Shown: piece by piece, positions 37,506-46,022 of the stretch
How positions within the stretch are numbered: position 1 is the stretch's first letter
How the letters are laid out: each line of letters opens with the position of its first letter
NCBI GenBank assembly: GCA_963730315.1
Contig: CAVSRD010000007.1
Location: forward strand, 1-64,000
Direction of reading: 5' to 3'
DNA: 64,000 bases
Source of the DNA: VRUE01 sp963730315
GTDB lineage: Bacteria > Actinomycetota > Thermoleophilia > Solirubrobacterales > 70-9
Program-made: the position numbers and the translations under genes
Notes under the pieces: generated by a model
Seen by the model: only the letters and a program-made list of their open reading frames with translations
Told to the model about the DNA's origin: nothing
Database searches by the model: none

Positions 37506-38675
37506 CTAGCGCCACAGCGTTCGCAGCACCCGTAGGGAGTTCTGCGAGGCGATCAGCTCGGCGGCGGCCCCGTAGCGGCCCCCCAGCGCCTCCTCGAGGA
37601 ACCTCAGGTCGGCCATCGACTCGAGCCCCGACATGGTCGGCTTGATGAAGCCGTCGAAGTCGGTGCCGAGCGCGATGTGCTCGTAGCTGCCGGTCACCGT
37701 GGCGATCCGGTCGATGTGCTCGAAGATCACCTCGAGCGATTGCTCGAAGGTCCGAGTGTGGGAGCGCCTGATGCCGTCTTTGAGCTGGTACTGGGCCATG
37801 ATCAGCCCAACCAGGCCGTTGCGCTCCTTGATCCGCAGCAGGGTCTCCTCGTCGTGCATGTAGTCCTGCTTGCCGAAACGGTAGCCGGCGTGCGTCGAGA
37901 CAATCGGCATCTCCCGCTCCGGGTCGAGCCGGTCGAGCAGGGCGCAGGTCTCGCGGATCGCCGGCGGGTCCATGTGGCTTATGTCGATCAGGATGCGGTT
38001 GCGGAGCAGAGCGCGCACCGCCGCTTCGCCACGCTCGGGGAGCGGATCCTCTCCCTTCTGCGGGAAGATCCACCGGTAGAGGCGGTCGCCGAGGAAGGGC
38101 AGCGCCGGCGCGTTGGTCGCAACCCGGCGGAAGAAGAGGTGGGCGACGGTGACGTAGGCGACGCCCCTGCTCGCGAGCGTGGCGCAGTTGGCTTCGATCT
38201 CCTCCTCGCTGTCGCCGAGGTGGAAGCCGCCCTCGACGCAGTGGACCAGCGCGGTCGCGCCGGCCGCCAGCGAGGCGTCCAGCTCCGCCCGGTCGTGCAC
38301 CAGGCGAATCTGCGATCGGTCGTGTTCGGCCACCTCCGCCTCGACCGCCTCGAGGTCGTCGATCAGCCTGGGGAAGTACTCGGACTCCGGCGGCGCCTTG
38401 TATGGCTTGCCGAGGTCCATCTCGTCGAGCGGGCGGAGCAGCACCGACATCGCCAGGCCGACGTTGCCCTCCCTGATCAACTCGGGCGTGATGCGGTACT
38501 CGCTCCACCAGTGGCGGTGGCTGGCGATCCGGCTGGCGATCGAGAGGACCAGCGCCCGCCAGCGATCCCGAAGCGTCGGCCGCCCGCGCACCCTCCGCAT
38601 CAGCTCGAGCGAGGTGCGCGGGGAGAGGTCGCTCACCACTCTCATCGGGTAGTGGGCGTGCCAGTCGGCAAGCAT
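37506..38675 (-). CDS. Membrane dipeptidase (peptidase M19 family)
   Basis: About 389 residues. Zinc-ligand pattern of renal-type dipeptidases: DWHAHYP at the N-terminus (HxH), LVHCVEGGFHLG (bridging Glu), DISHMDPPAIRE, STHAGYRF and LGTDFDGFI. It probably cleaves dipeptides or related amide substrates; no signal peptide is apparent, so cytoplasmic. I place the start at ATG 38675 because the hexamer TAGGGT (minus strand, 38688-38683) is exactly 7 nt upstream, the leaderless spacing seen elsewhere in this window; GTG 38684 would add three residues. Confidence 0.9.
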   Translation of the reverse strand: MLADWHAHYPMRVVSDLSPRTSLELMRRVRGRPTLRDRWRALVLSIASRIASHRHWWSEYRITPELIREGNVGLAMSVLLRPLDEMDLGKPYKAPPESEYFPRLIDDLEAVEAEVAEHDRSQIRLVHDRAELDASLAAGATALVHCVEGGFHLGDSEEEIEANCATLASRGVAYVTVAHLFFRRVATNAPALPFLGDRLYRWIFPQKGEDPLPERGEAAVRALLRNRILIDISHMDPPAIRETCALLDRLDPEREMPIVSTHAGYRFGKQDYMHDEETLLRIKERNGLVGLIMAQYQLKDGIRRSHTRTFEQSLEVIFEHIDRIATVTGSYEHIALGTDFDGFIKPTMSGLESMADLRFLEEALGGRYGAAAELIASQNSLRVLRTLWR

Positions 38676-38708
38676 CGCAACCACCCTAACGGGAGGCTGC
38701 CTGATAAG

Positions 38709-39110
38709 TCAGGCTAGCTCTAGCCGCTCGGGGTTGGCGGGGTCGTAGACGACGTCGAGCCGGCGGCCCTGCTCGATGCGGCCGAGGCGCCCCGCCGAGA
38801 ACTTGCGCTTCACCTGGAAGGGAACGCCGCCCTTGGGCCGCACCTCGAGGGTCAGCTCGACCATCTGGTAGCCGGCGACCGAGCCCGGGGTGCCAGCCGC
38901 TTCGAGGATCGTCGCCTTGGCGCGGACGCTGCCGGGTGGAAGCCGGGAGCGACGGCGGGGCGCGTCGAGGTAGGCGAGCAGCGCGCCGCTCAGCCCGCAG
39001 CCGAGCGCCACCCCGATCGCCCCGCCCCTCGCCGCCTCGACCGGCGGGAAGATCGCGAAGATCGCCCCTGCCAAGCCAATCGCGAGCAAAAGCAGACCGA
39101 TCGCGAACAC
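38709..39110 (-). CDS. Membrane protein with short C-terminal beta domain
   Basis: 133 residues: two N-terminal transmembrane helices (AIGLLLLAIGLAGAIFAIF and GGAIGVALGCGLSGALLAYL), then about 75 residues ending RRLDVVYDPANPERLELA. The ending matches that of the divergent gene at 39203 (VPVKVDPSDHSQLMIGLA), pointing to a shared small beta domain of the type often found in DUF3592-like proteins. Function unknown. SD not obvious. Confidence 0.65.
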   Translation of the reverse strand: MFAIGLLLLAIGLAGAIFAIFPPVEAARGGAIGVALGCGLSGALLAYLDAPRRRSRLPPGSVRAKATILEAAGTPGSVAGYQMVELTLEVRPKGGVPFQVKRKFSAGRLGRIEQGRRLDVVYDPANPERLELA

Positions 39111-39202
39111 GTGACGAATCTACACCGCGCGGCGCCAGGCGCGGTATGGTCGAGGCAAACCGGGGAAGGCAGGGTCCCCACACCCCAAGGAGAGAACCCA
39201 AG

Positions 39203-39601
39203 ATGGGCATGTTCAAGGATATGCGGGACCTCAGCAAGGCCGGCAAGCAGATGAAGAAGGAACGGGGCGGCAGCCTGAAGATGATGAAAGACGGTCTCGC
39301 GCAGGCCAACCAGGCGGTGCAGCAGGTGCAGGTCGACCAGGAGCTCGCCGAGAAGCTCGCCAACGAAGGGGTCGATGGCACCGCGACGATCGTCCAGATG
39401 CAGGCAACGGGCAAGCAGGTGAACATGCAGCCCGAGCTCCAGTTCGAGATGACGGTCGACGTCGGCGGCAACCAGTCGAGCGTCACCCACACCCAGGTCG
39501 TCTCCCCCGCCGTGATCGGCCAGCTCCAGCCAGGCGCCCAGGTTCCGGTCAAGGTCGACCCGAGCGACCACTCCCAGCTGATGATCGGCCTGGCCGGCTG
39601 A
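39203..39601 (+). CDS. Soluble protein sharing a C-terminal domain with the divergent gene
   Basis: 132 residues from ATG 39203, with AAGGAGAG as SD. The N-terminal half is charged and helical (MFKDMRDLSKAGKQMKKERGGSLKMMKDGLAQANQAVQQVQ), probably a short coiled coil; the second half (GTATIVQMQATGKQVNMQPELQFEMTVDVGG to VPVKVDPSDHSQLMIGLAG) is a predicted beta domain. No transmembrane helix, unlike its divergent relative. Function unknown. Confidence 0.75.
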   Translation: MGMFKDMRDLSKAGKQMKKERGGSLKMMKDGLAQANQAVQQVQVDQELAEKLANEGVDGTATIVQMQATGKQVNMQPELQFEMTVDVGGNQSSVTHTQVVSPAVIGQLQPGAQVPVKVDPSDHSQLMIGLAG

Positions 39602-39678
39602 GCCCGGGCCGAAAGAGGCGGTGGCGGCCGAGCCCACGCCGCCTGGCAGGCGACCCGGGCTGACTATCGTTAGGGCGC

Positions 39679-41883
39679 GTGAGCCCAGCGCCCGCAGCCG
39701 CCGGCCGCAGCGGAATCGTCGCCCGCATCGCGGCCCGCGCGATCGCCCATCGTCGTCTTACCCTGCTCGCCTGGGTTCTTCTGCTGATCGCCGTCATGGC
39801 GATCAGCAGCGCGGTGGGGACCCGGCAGGCAACCAACTTCAGCCTGCCGGGAACCGACGCGCAGCGGGCGATAGACGTGCTGAGGCGTGAGTTCCCGGCT
39901 CAGGCCGGCGACTCCGACCAGATCGTCTTCCGCGCGCGCCGGGGCCGCATCGCGGCACCGCAGATGCGCGCGCGGATCGAGCCGATGCTGCGCCGGGTCG
40001 CCCGCGCGCCGCACGTCAGCGGTGTCGTCAGCCCGTTCACGCCCACCGGCTCCGACGCCGTCTCGAGGGACGGCAGGATCGCCTTCGCCACGGTCGACTT
40101 CGACAAGCGGGCCAATCAACTCCCCAAAGCCTCGATCGAACGGGTGATCTCGCTTGCCGAGGGAGCTCGCTCGGCCGCCCTCCAGGTCGAGCTCGGCGGC
40201 CAGGCGATCGAGCAGACCCAGCAGCCCCCCTTCGGCTTCACCACCGCGATCGGGGTGATGGCGGCGGTCGTCGTGCTGCTGATCAGCTTCGGCTCGCTGG
40301 TCGCGATGGGCCTGCCGATCCTCACCGCGCTGCTCGGGCTCGGCACCGGGGTGGGGCTGATCGCGCTCTGCTCGCAGGCGGTCGACATGCCCGACTTCGC
40401 CACCGAGCTGGCGGTGATGATCGGGCTGGGAGTCGGGATCGACTACTCGCTGTTCATCGTCACCCGCTTCCGCGAGAACTACCGCCGCGGCGAAGACGTC
40501 GATGCGGCGACGATCGCTGCGATGGACACGGCCGGGCGGGCCGTCGTCTTCGCCGGCTGCACGGTGATCATCGCGCTGCTCGGCATGTTCGCGCTCGGCG
40601 TCAGCTTCCTCTACGGCGTCGCGCTCGCCGCCTCGCTCGCGGTCCTGCTCACCATGCTCGCGGCCCTCACGGTGCTGCCCGTCCTGCTCTCGCGCTTCGG
40701 CGGGCGGATCGGCCGCAGACGCACGCGGTCCCGCCGCGAGGCCGAGGCGGGGGGCGACGCCGCCCCGAGCTGGTGGTCGCGCTGGGCCGCCTTCGTCAGC
40801 CGCCACCCGTGGCCGAGCGCGATCGTCGGGCTGGCGCTGATGCTCGCGTTGGCGGCGCCCGTGCTGGGCATGCGGCTCGCGTCCAGCGACGCCGGGAACG
40901 ACCCGCGCGGCCAGACCACCCGCGAAGCATTCGACCTGCTGGCCGAGGGCTTCGGCGAGGGCTTCAACGGACCGCTCCAGGTGGTCGCCGTCCTGCCGCC
41001 GCGCGGCGATGCGGCTGCCCTGGCGCAGATCGAGGCCGCGCTGCGGCGGCAGCCGGGCGTCGCCTCGGTCGGGGCGCCGCAGCTGGCCCCGGGCGGGCGC
41101 ACGGCCGTCCTGCTCGCGTACCCGCGCTCGGCACCCCAGGACGAAGCCACGACCGACCTGGTCAACCGCCTGCGCGATGTGGCCCTGCCGCCGCTGGAGG
41201 CCCGCACCGGCGCCACCGTCCTGGTCGCCGGCGTCACCGCGATCCAGATCGACTTCAGTCAGGTCCTGGGCGAAAAGCTGCCGCTGTTCATCGCGGTGGT
41301 CGTGTTGCTTTCGGCGCTGTTGCTGCTGCTCGTCTTCCGCTCGCTGCTGATCCCCCTGCAGGCGGCGGTGATGAACCTGCTCTCGATCGGCGCCGCGCTG
41401 GGCGTCGTCGTGGCGATCTTCCAGCATGGCTGGCTGGGCGGCTTCTTCGGCGTCGAGGCGGGGCCGATCGACTCCTTCATCCCGGTGATGCTGTTCGCGA
41501 TCGTCTTCGGGCTCTCGATGGACTACGAGGTCTTCCTCGTCTCCCGCATCCACGAGGAGTGGATCCACCGGCGCGACCCCTCGGCAGCCATGGTGCGCGG
41601 GCTCGGAACGACCGGCCGGGTGATCACCGCCGCCGCGACGATCATGGTCTGCGTCTTCCTCTCCTTCGTCCTGATCGACCAGCGGGTGGTGAAGATGTTC
41701 GGGCTCAGCCTCGCCGCCGCGGTCTTCCTCGACGCCTTCGTTGTGCGCAGCCTGCTTGTCCCCGCGACCCTGGAGCTGCTGGGACGCTGGACCTGGCTGC
41801 TGCCCTCCTGGCTGGAGCGCCGGCTGCCCCACCTGGCGATCGAGCCGCCGGAGCGGGCGGCCGAGGCGGGAAGCGAGGCGTGA
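39679..41883 (+). CDS. MMPL/RND-family membrane transporter
   Basis: 734 residues with the duplicated RND plan: one helix, an extracytoplasmic loop (about 60-185), six helices, a linker, another helix with a second loop (about 395-520), then six helices. Signature segments are MIGLGVGIDYSLFIVTRFRENYRRG and FGLSMDYEVFLVSRIHEEWIH, the paired MMPL helix-4 motifs with acidic residues for proton coupling. Substrate is probably a lipid or hydrophobic compound; family knowledge, not sequence, says so. The GTG start follows TATCGT by 8 nt. tRNA-Ala(TGC) lies 45 bp downstream on the other strand. Confidence 0.92.
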   Translation: MSPAPAAAGRSGIVARIAARAIAHRRLTLLAWVLLLIAVMAISSAVGTRQATNFSLPGTDAQRAIDVLRREFPAQAGDSDQIVFRARRGRIAAPQMRARIEPMLRRVARAPHVSGVVSPFTPTGSDAVSRDGRIAFATVDFDKRANQLPKASIERVISLAEGARSAALQVELGGQAIEQTQQPPFGFTTAIGVMAAVVVLLISFGSLVAMGLPILTALLGLGTGVGLIALCSQAVDMPDFATELAVMIGLGVGIDYSLFIVTRFRENYRRGEDVDAATIAAMDTAGRAVVFAGCTVIIALLGMFALGVSFLYGVALAASLAVLLTMLAALTVLPVLLSRFGGRIGRRRTRSRREAEAGGDAAPSWWSRWAAFVSRHPWPSAIVGLALMLALAAPVLGMRLASSDAGNDPRGQTTREAFDLLAEGFGEGFNGPLQVVAVLPPRGDAAALAQIEAALRRQPGVASVGAPQLAPGGRTAVLLAYPRSAPQDEATTDLVNRLRDVALPPLEARTGATVLVAGVTAIQIDFSQVLGEKLPLFIAVVVLLSALLLLLVFRSLLIPLQAAVMNLLSIGAALGVVVAIFQHGWLGGFFGVEAGPIDSFIPVMLFAIVFGLSMDYEVFLVSRIHEEWIHRRDPSAAMVRGLGTTGRVITAAATIMVCVFLSFVLIDQRVVKMFGLSLAAAVFLDAFVVRSLLVPATLELLGRWTWLLPSWLERRLPHLAIEPPERAAEAGSEA

Positions 41884-41928
41884 TCGCGCGCCCGCACGCG
41901 GTGCCGCGCCGGCTGCGCCGGCCAGGCA

Positions 41929-42001
41929 TGGAGCCAGCCGGGCTCGAACCGGCGACCTCCGCCTTGCAAAGGCGGCGCTCTTCCAGCTGAGCTATGGCCC
42001 C
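41929..42001 (-). tRNA. tRNA-Ala (TGC)
   Basis: 73-nt cloverleaf on the minus strand: acceptor GGGGCCA/TGGCTCC with the alanine identity pair G3:U70, anticodon stem CCGCC/GGCGG with loop TTTGCAA (anticodon TGC), T arm GCCGG-TTCGAGC-CCGGC, discriminator A, CCA not encoded. About 1 kb from a second alanine tRNA on the opposite strand. Confidence 0.95.
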
Positions 42002-42066
42002 TCTCCTCTGAAGTGTAGGACCGCTCAGCGGACCACGGCGCCGAATCCACCCCCGACCGCTGGAAA

Positions 42067-42921
42067 TCAGTCGTCGAAATCGAAGTCCTTCGGCGGCTTC
42101 TGCTCGAACCACAGCTGGTCGTCCTCGGGGGCCTCCTCGAGGAAGTCCGGCGTCTCCTCGAGCACGTCCTCCTCGCGGTCGCCGGCGGGGGACTGGTCGG
42201 CCCCGGGCTCCTCGTCGGGCTCGGCCTCGCCCTCCCCGGCCTCGGCCGGGGCCTCCAGCGCCTGGTCCAGCTCGTCGGAGAGGCGCTTCTCGTCGAAGAA
42301 GTCGTCGGCGTCGTCCACCGGCTCCTTCTCTTCCTCCACCTCGCCGGCGCCGGAAAGCGGGTCGACCGGGGCGAGGCGCGGCTCTCCCATCTCCTCCTCG
42401 ACCAGCTCGTCCTCGCTGGGGGCCGGCGACCCGGTGTCGGAAAGCTCCTCTTCGACGTCGTACAGCTCGGTCGGCTGTTCGGCGATCGACTCCCGCTCCT
42501 CGGTGGAGGGACCGGGGGACAGCTCGGGCTCGTCAGTGGGCTCCGATTGCGGCTCGTCAGTGGACTCGGGCTCGGGGATCGCCTCGTGTTCCATCGCCGG
42601 CGCCTGCTCCTCGGCGGTCTCGGGCGGCTCAGGCTCGGGAGGGGGCTCCGGCTCGGCGGGCGGCGCCTCCTGAAGATCGGCGATATCGGTGGACGGGCGG
42701 CGGGCGGGTGGAGTTTCTCCGGCCGGCTCCGCCCCGGCGTGCTCGTCCGGCTCGGGCTGCGTCATGAACTCGGTGGGCGCCTCGGCGGCAGCCTCGTCTG
42801 CCCCAGGCCGCTCCGCGGCCCCGAACGCTTCGTCCTCGAGCTGCTTCAGCTCGGATTCGCCGGCGCCGTGCTGGCGCTTCAGCTCCAGGTGCTCTTTGAT
42901 CGCCTCGTCGAGAATGCCCAT
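42067..42921 (-). CDS. Highly acidic low-complexity protein
   Basis: 284 residues. A short, probably helical N-terminus (MGILDEAIKEHLELKRQHGAG) looks conserved; the rest is extremely rich in Glu, Asp, Pro and Ala with few hydrophobics, so mostly disordered. The tail ends with aromatic-containing DQLWFEQKPPKDFDFDD, which could be an interaction peptide. No catalytic motif. Tail-end acidic peptides of this kind suggest a scaffold or partner-binding role, but I have no firm function. It occupies the whole interval between the two tRNA-Ala genes. Confidence 0.8.
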   Translation of the reverse strand: MGILDEAIKEHLELKRQHGAGESELKQLEDEAFGAAERPGADEAAAEAPTEFMTQPEPDEHAGAEPAGETPPARRPSTDIADLQEAPPAEPEPPPEPEPPETAEEQAPAMEHEAIPEPESTDEPQSEPTDEPELSPGPSTEERESIAEQPTELYDVEEELSDTGSPAPSEDELVEEEMGEPRLAPVDPLSGAGEVEEEKEPVDDADDFFDEKRLSDELDQALEAPAEAGEGEAEPDEEPGADQSPAGDREEDVLEETPDFLEEAPEDDQLWFEQKPPKDFDFDD

Positions 42922-43002
42922 GGCTGCTCCGAGAAGCTAAAGACTATGCGGTTATCCTTGCTCTTGCGAGGCCTTTGGGACGATCCTCCCAGCCACGCAC
43001 GC

Positions 43003-43075
43003 GGGGCTATAGCTCAGTTGGAAGAGCGCCTGGATCGCACCCAGGAGGTCGCCGGTTCGAGTCCGGCTAGCTCCA
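43003..43075 (+). tRNA. tRNA-Ala (CGC)
   Basis: 73-nt cloverleaf: acceptor GGGGCTA/TAGCTCC with G3:U70, D arm GCTC/GAGC, anticodon stem CCTGG/CCAGG with loop ATCGCAC (anticodon CGC at 43036-43038), T arm GCCGG-TTCGAGT-CCGGC, discriminator A at 43075, CCA not encoded. A 32-nt stretch of its 3' part recurs in degenerate form at 50013-50044, and a truncated gene begins immediately after its last base, so it looks like a recombination target. Confidence 0.95.
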
Positions 43076-43077
43076 TG

Positions 43078-43358
43078 ATTTTGAATCCGCGCCGCGCCAG
43101 CGAACGCGTGGTATCGAGCACGGCGTGGTGCTCGGTTGCAAGCACGACGAGACGGCGAGGTTCCGGCTGTTCTCCCGCTAGACCCTTGAGCGCGAGATCA
43201 TTGGCCTCGGTCGCACCTGAGCAGGGGACCACCTCGCGTCGGTCGGCGCCCACGAGCGCGGCGACCTGTCCGCGGGCGCACTCGACCGCCTCCGCAACGC
43301 GCCTTCCGGCCTCATGCTGAACGCTTGCCGGGTTGGCAAAGCAGATGGCCTGGTCCAT
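43078..43358 (-). pseudogene. Cysteine desulfurase (NifS/IscS-like) fragment
   Basis: About 93 residues resembling the N-terminal third of class V aminotransferases: NPASVQHEAGRRVAEAVECARGQVAALVGADRREVV, CSGATEANDLALKG (cofactor-phosphate loop), and VLATEHHAVLDTTRSLARRGFK. The usual first 25 residues and everything after about residue 110, including the PLP Lys and catalytic Cys, are absent. The homology stops at GFK, only a few bases from the 3' end of tRNA-Ala(CGC). It cannot be an active enzyme. Confidence 0.7.
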
Positions 43359-43475
43359 AAGAGCGCGCTTAGGCGATCTTTGCTCGGCTGCCGGATGCCC
43401 GGCGAACCCGTGACATCTGTCTAAGCCCTGGGCGGCGAGTGTCCGGCGTTGTCGGGGGTCGATTCGGCTGCAATC

Positions 43476-45131
43476 ATGCCTCCACCGATGAGCTCGCCGC
43501 GAGCACCGGCCTCTCGACGGGCCGCGAGCGCCGCGCTCGCCGCGCTCGTTCTGGCCGGCGGGCTCGCGCTGGCAACGGCGCTCGCCGGTCCGCCCACGGC
43601 CAGCGCCGCGCCGGCCGCTGGCCCGAACCGGGACGCCGTGGTGATCGGACTGCGGCGCAGGCAGGGCGGCCTGTCCGCCTTCGCGCAGGCGGTCTCCACG
43701 CCCGGGTCCGGCAGGTATCGCGGTTTCGCCTCGGTCAGCTCCCTGGCGCAACGCTTCGGCGCGACCGGCTCCACCTGGCGGCAGGTGCGCCGGTACCTGC
43801 ACCGCAGCGGGATCCGCAACGTGAAGCTCGACGTGACGCGAGGCTTCGCCGTCGCGCGGGTCTCACCCCGCCAGCGGCGGCGGGTCTTCCCCCCGCCCCG
43901 CCGGCTGCGCGGGTTGATCGGGCCCGTGCTGAGCGGGCCCGGCCCTGGGCGCAGCAGCGTCCACCCCGCGCCCGCCCGCGACCGGGCCGCCACGCGACGG
44001 GCGGCCCCGCGCCGAACGGGGACCCCGTCGGGTTGCAGGCCGGGGGTGCGCTCCGGCGGCCTGACGCCAAACCAGTACGGGACCGCCTACGGCGTCGACC
44101 GGCTGCATGCACGGGGGCTGTTCGGACAGGGCACGCGGATCGCGCTGGTGGACTTCGACGGATTCAGCCAGTCCGCCCTCGACCAGTTCGCCCGCTGCTT
44201 CGGCCTCGCCGCCCCTCGGCCCACGGTCCACCCGGTCGGCCTGCGCCACCAGCTCGCGCCGAGCAACGAGACCCAACTGGACACCCAGATCCTCGCCTCG
44301 ATCGCCCCGCTGACACAAGTGGACATCTTCCAATCCCGCACCGCGCCCGCCGATCTGGTGCGCCTCTTCGCTGCGCCGCTCGACACGCGGACGAGCGGCC
44401 ACGAGCCGCCGGACGTGATCTCCTCGAGCCTCGGATTCTGCGAGCCGCAGTTCGGGAGGCCGGCCGCCGGACTGCTCGAATACGTGCTGGCGATGGCCGC
44501 GGGGACCGGGATCACCGTCGTCAACGCCGCCGGCGACAGCGGCTCCAGCGCCTGCTTCAACAGGAGCCGCGCGGTCGTCTACCCCGCCTCCTCCGCCTTC
44601 GTCACCGCGGTCGGCGGCACCCGACTGACGCTGACGAGCGATAACGCGATCGCCTCGGAGGTGGTCTGGAACGACCTCCCGTTCGGCTCGCCGGGGGCGG
44701 GCGGCGGGGGCATGAGCAGCTTCGTTCGGCGCCCGGCCTATCAGCGGGGCCGCGTGGGGCCGTCCGCCTTCCGCACGGTTCCCGACGTCGCCTTCCACTC
44801 CAGCGGCTTTCCCGGCTACGCGATTCGCAGCGGCGGGGAATGGACCTCGGTGGACGGGACCAGCGCCGCGGCGCCGCTGCTCGGCAGCGGCGCGCTGCTC
44901 TCCATCGAGGCGGCGGCGGACGTCGGCGTGCGGCGGCCCGGACTGCTCAATCCGCTCCTCTACCAGGCGATCGGCGATCGCTCCCCTGGGCTGTCCCGCG
45001 ACGTGACCCGGGGCAACAACGACTTGTTCCGCGTCGGCTGCTGCGCGGCCCGGCCCGGCTATGACCGAGCCAGCGGCTGGGGCTCGCTCGACCTCGAGGC
45101 GCTGGCCGGCCTCGTGGTCGCAGGCCGCTAG
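43476..45131 (+). CDS. Secreted S53-family (sedolisin/kumamolisin-like) peptidase
   Basis: 551 residues from ATG 43476. A signal peptide (RRAASAALAALVLAGGLALATAL, ending TASAAPA) is followed by an activation prodomain (about 50-190, AVVIGLRRRQGGLSAFAQAVSTPGSGRYRGF) and the catalytic domain. Sedolisin residues are visible: Glu and Asp in NETQLDTQIL, the oxyanion Asp in NAAGDSGSSAC, and the nucleophile Ser in GTSAAAPLLG, with a calcium-site-like DRASGWGSLDLEAL at the end. It should be an acid-active extracellular serine-carboxyl protease after removal of the prodomain. First complete gene of the possible island. Confidence 0.92.
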   Translation: MPPPMSSPRAPASRRAASAALAALVLAGGLALATALAGPPTASAAPAAGPNRDAVVIGLRRRQGGLSAFAQAVSTPGSGRYRGFASVSSLAQRFGATGSTWRQVRRYLHRSGIRNVKLDVTRGFAVARVSPRQRRRVFPPPRRLRGLIGPVLSGPGPGRSSVHPAPARDRAATRRAAPRRTGTPSGCRPGVRSGGLTPNQYGTAYGVDRLHARGLFGQGTRIALVDFDGFSQSALDQFARCFGLAAPRPTVHPVGLRHQLAPSNETQLDTQILASIAPLTQVDIFQSRTAPADLVRLFAAPLDTRTSGHEPPDVISSSLGFCEPQFGRPAAGLLEYVLAMAAGTGITVVNAAGDSGSSACFNRSRAVVYPASSAFVTAVGGTRLTLTSDNAIASEVVWNDLPFGSPGAGGGGMSSFVRRPAYQRGRVGPSAFRTVPDVAFHSSGFPGYAIRSGGEWTSVDGTSAAAPLLGSGALLSIEAAADVGVRRPGLLNPLLYQAIGDRSPGLSRDVTRGNNDLFRVGCCAARPGYDRASGWGSLDLEALAGLVVAGR

Positions 45132-45146
45132 GCCTGCACCGAACTC

Positions 45147-45551
45147 TTACGCCGCCAACGGGCCGACGCCCTCGGGCGCGTAGCGGTGGTGGAGCAGCAG
45201 GGCGTTGCCGTCGGGGTCGGCGAAGAAGGCCATGTGGCAGACACCCGAGTCCAAGATGTCCGCCTCGAACTCGACGCCGTGGGATTCGAGCTCGGTGCGG
45301 GCTGCCTCCACGTCATCGACCCGCAGGGCGATCGGGTGCCGGTGCGGCTCGAACTCGATGCCGAACGCGTCCGACTGCATCAGGGCGATCGTCAGGTTGC
45401 CGGTCTCGAACTCGCCGGCGGGCATCTCGCCCCAACGCTTCGAGAAGGGCAGGCCGAGCACCTCGCCATAGAACTCGGCGGCGGCGTCGTAGTCGCGCGT
45501 GGGGACGGCTACGAAATCGGTGTGGGTTACGAGCTGGGTATCGGTGGTCAT
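45147..45551 (-). CDS. VOC (glyoxalase/bleomycin-resistance) family protein
   Basis: 134 residues from ATG 45551 with GGAAG as SD. Two beta-alpha-beta-beta-beta modules: DFVAVPTRDYDAAAEFYGEVLGLPFSKRWG and HPIALRVDDVEAARTELESHGVEFEADI, closing CHMAFFADPDGNALLLHHRY with the common metal-ligand Glu/His positions only partly kept. The activity (lyase, dioxygenase or binding) cannot be assigned. It is convergent with the S53 peptidase. Confidence 0.88.
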   Translation of the reverse strand: MTTDTQLVTHTDFVAVPTRDYDAAAEFYGEVLGLPFSKRWGEMPAGEFETGNLTIALMQSDAFGIEFEPHRHPIALRVDDVEAARTELESHGVEFEADILDSGVCHMAFFADPDGNALLLHHRYAPEGVGPLAA

Positions 45552-45589
45552 CGCATCTTCCTTTCGATCCGTTCCCCGAGGGTAGGGCC

Positions 45590-45958
45590 TCAGTCCCGAG
45601 TAGCGCGCCAGACCCAGAGCATCGCCAGTGGCTGAAGCGGCAGGCGGGCCCACAGCATCCAGCGGGGAATGCGCTTCAGGTCCAGCCCCGGCACCTGCTC
45701 GGGCCTCACGGCCATGTGGACGTTGGCGGGAAAGACGGCGAGAAGGAGGGCCAGCAGCCACCAACGGGCGAAGCGGCGACCGCCGCCAGGGATGACCGCG
45801 AGGCCGCCGGTGATCTCGGCGACCCCGCTGACGACCACCGCCTCGCGGCGCAGCGGCAGCGAGGGGGGCACGATCGCCTCATAGGAGCGCGGTATGACGA
45901 AATGCATGCCGCCGGCGAAGACGAAAAAGCCGGCCAGAAGTCGCTGCGAGAGGCTCAC
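45590..45958 (-). CDS. DoxX-like membrane protein
   Basis: About 122 residues from GTG 45958, beginning directly in the first helix (RLLAGFFVFAGGMHFVIPRSYEAIVPPSLPLRREAVVVSGVAEITGGLAVI), followed by two to three more helices and a basic end (LDLKRIPRWMLWARLPLQPLAMLWVW). This is the short four-helix DoxX-family plan; members are linked to thiol/redox balance in the membrane. A start at ATG 46003 would add 15 polar residues. It lies back to back with the peroxiredoxin gene, a meaningful pairing. Confidence 0.82.
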   Translation of the reverse strand: MSLSQRLLAGFFVFAGGMHFVIPRSYEAIVPPSLPLRREAVVVSGVAEITGGLAVIPGGGRRFARWWLLALLLAVFPANVHMAVRPEQVPGLDLKRIPRWMLWARLPLQPLAMLWVWRATRD

Positions 45959-46022
45959 GGTGCCCGAGTCTTTCAGGCTTCGGTGACCGAGGACGCTCGT
46001 CATCGCCATACTGGCTTGGCCG

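Noticed and set aside
39670..41832. 720-residue open frame antisense to the MMPL transporter
   Set aside because: Low-complexity Arg/Gln/Asp/His composition typical of antisense GC-rich frames; the sense frame is a clear transporter.
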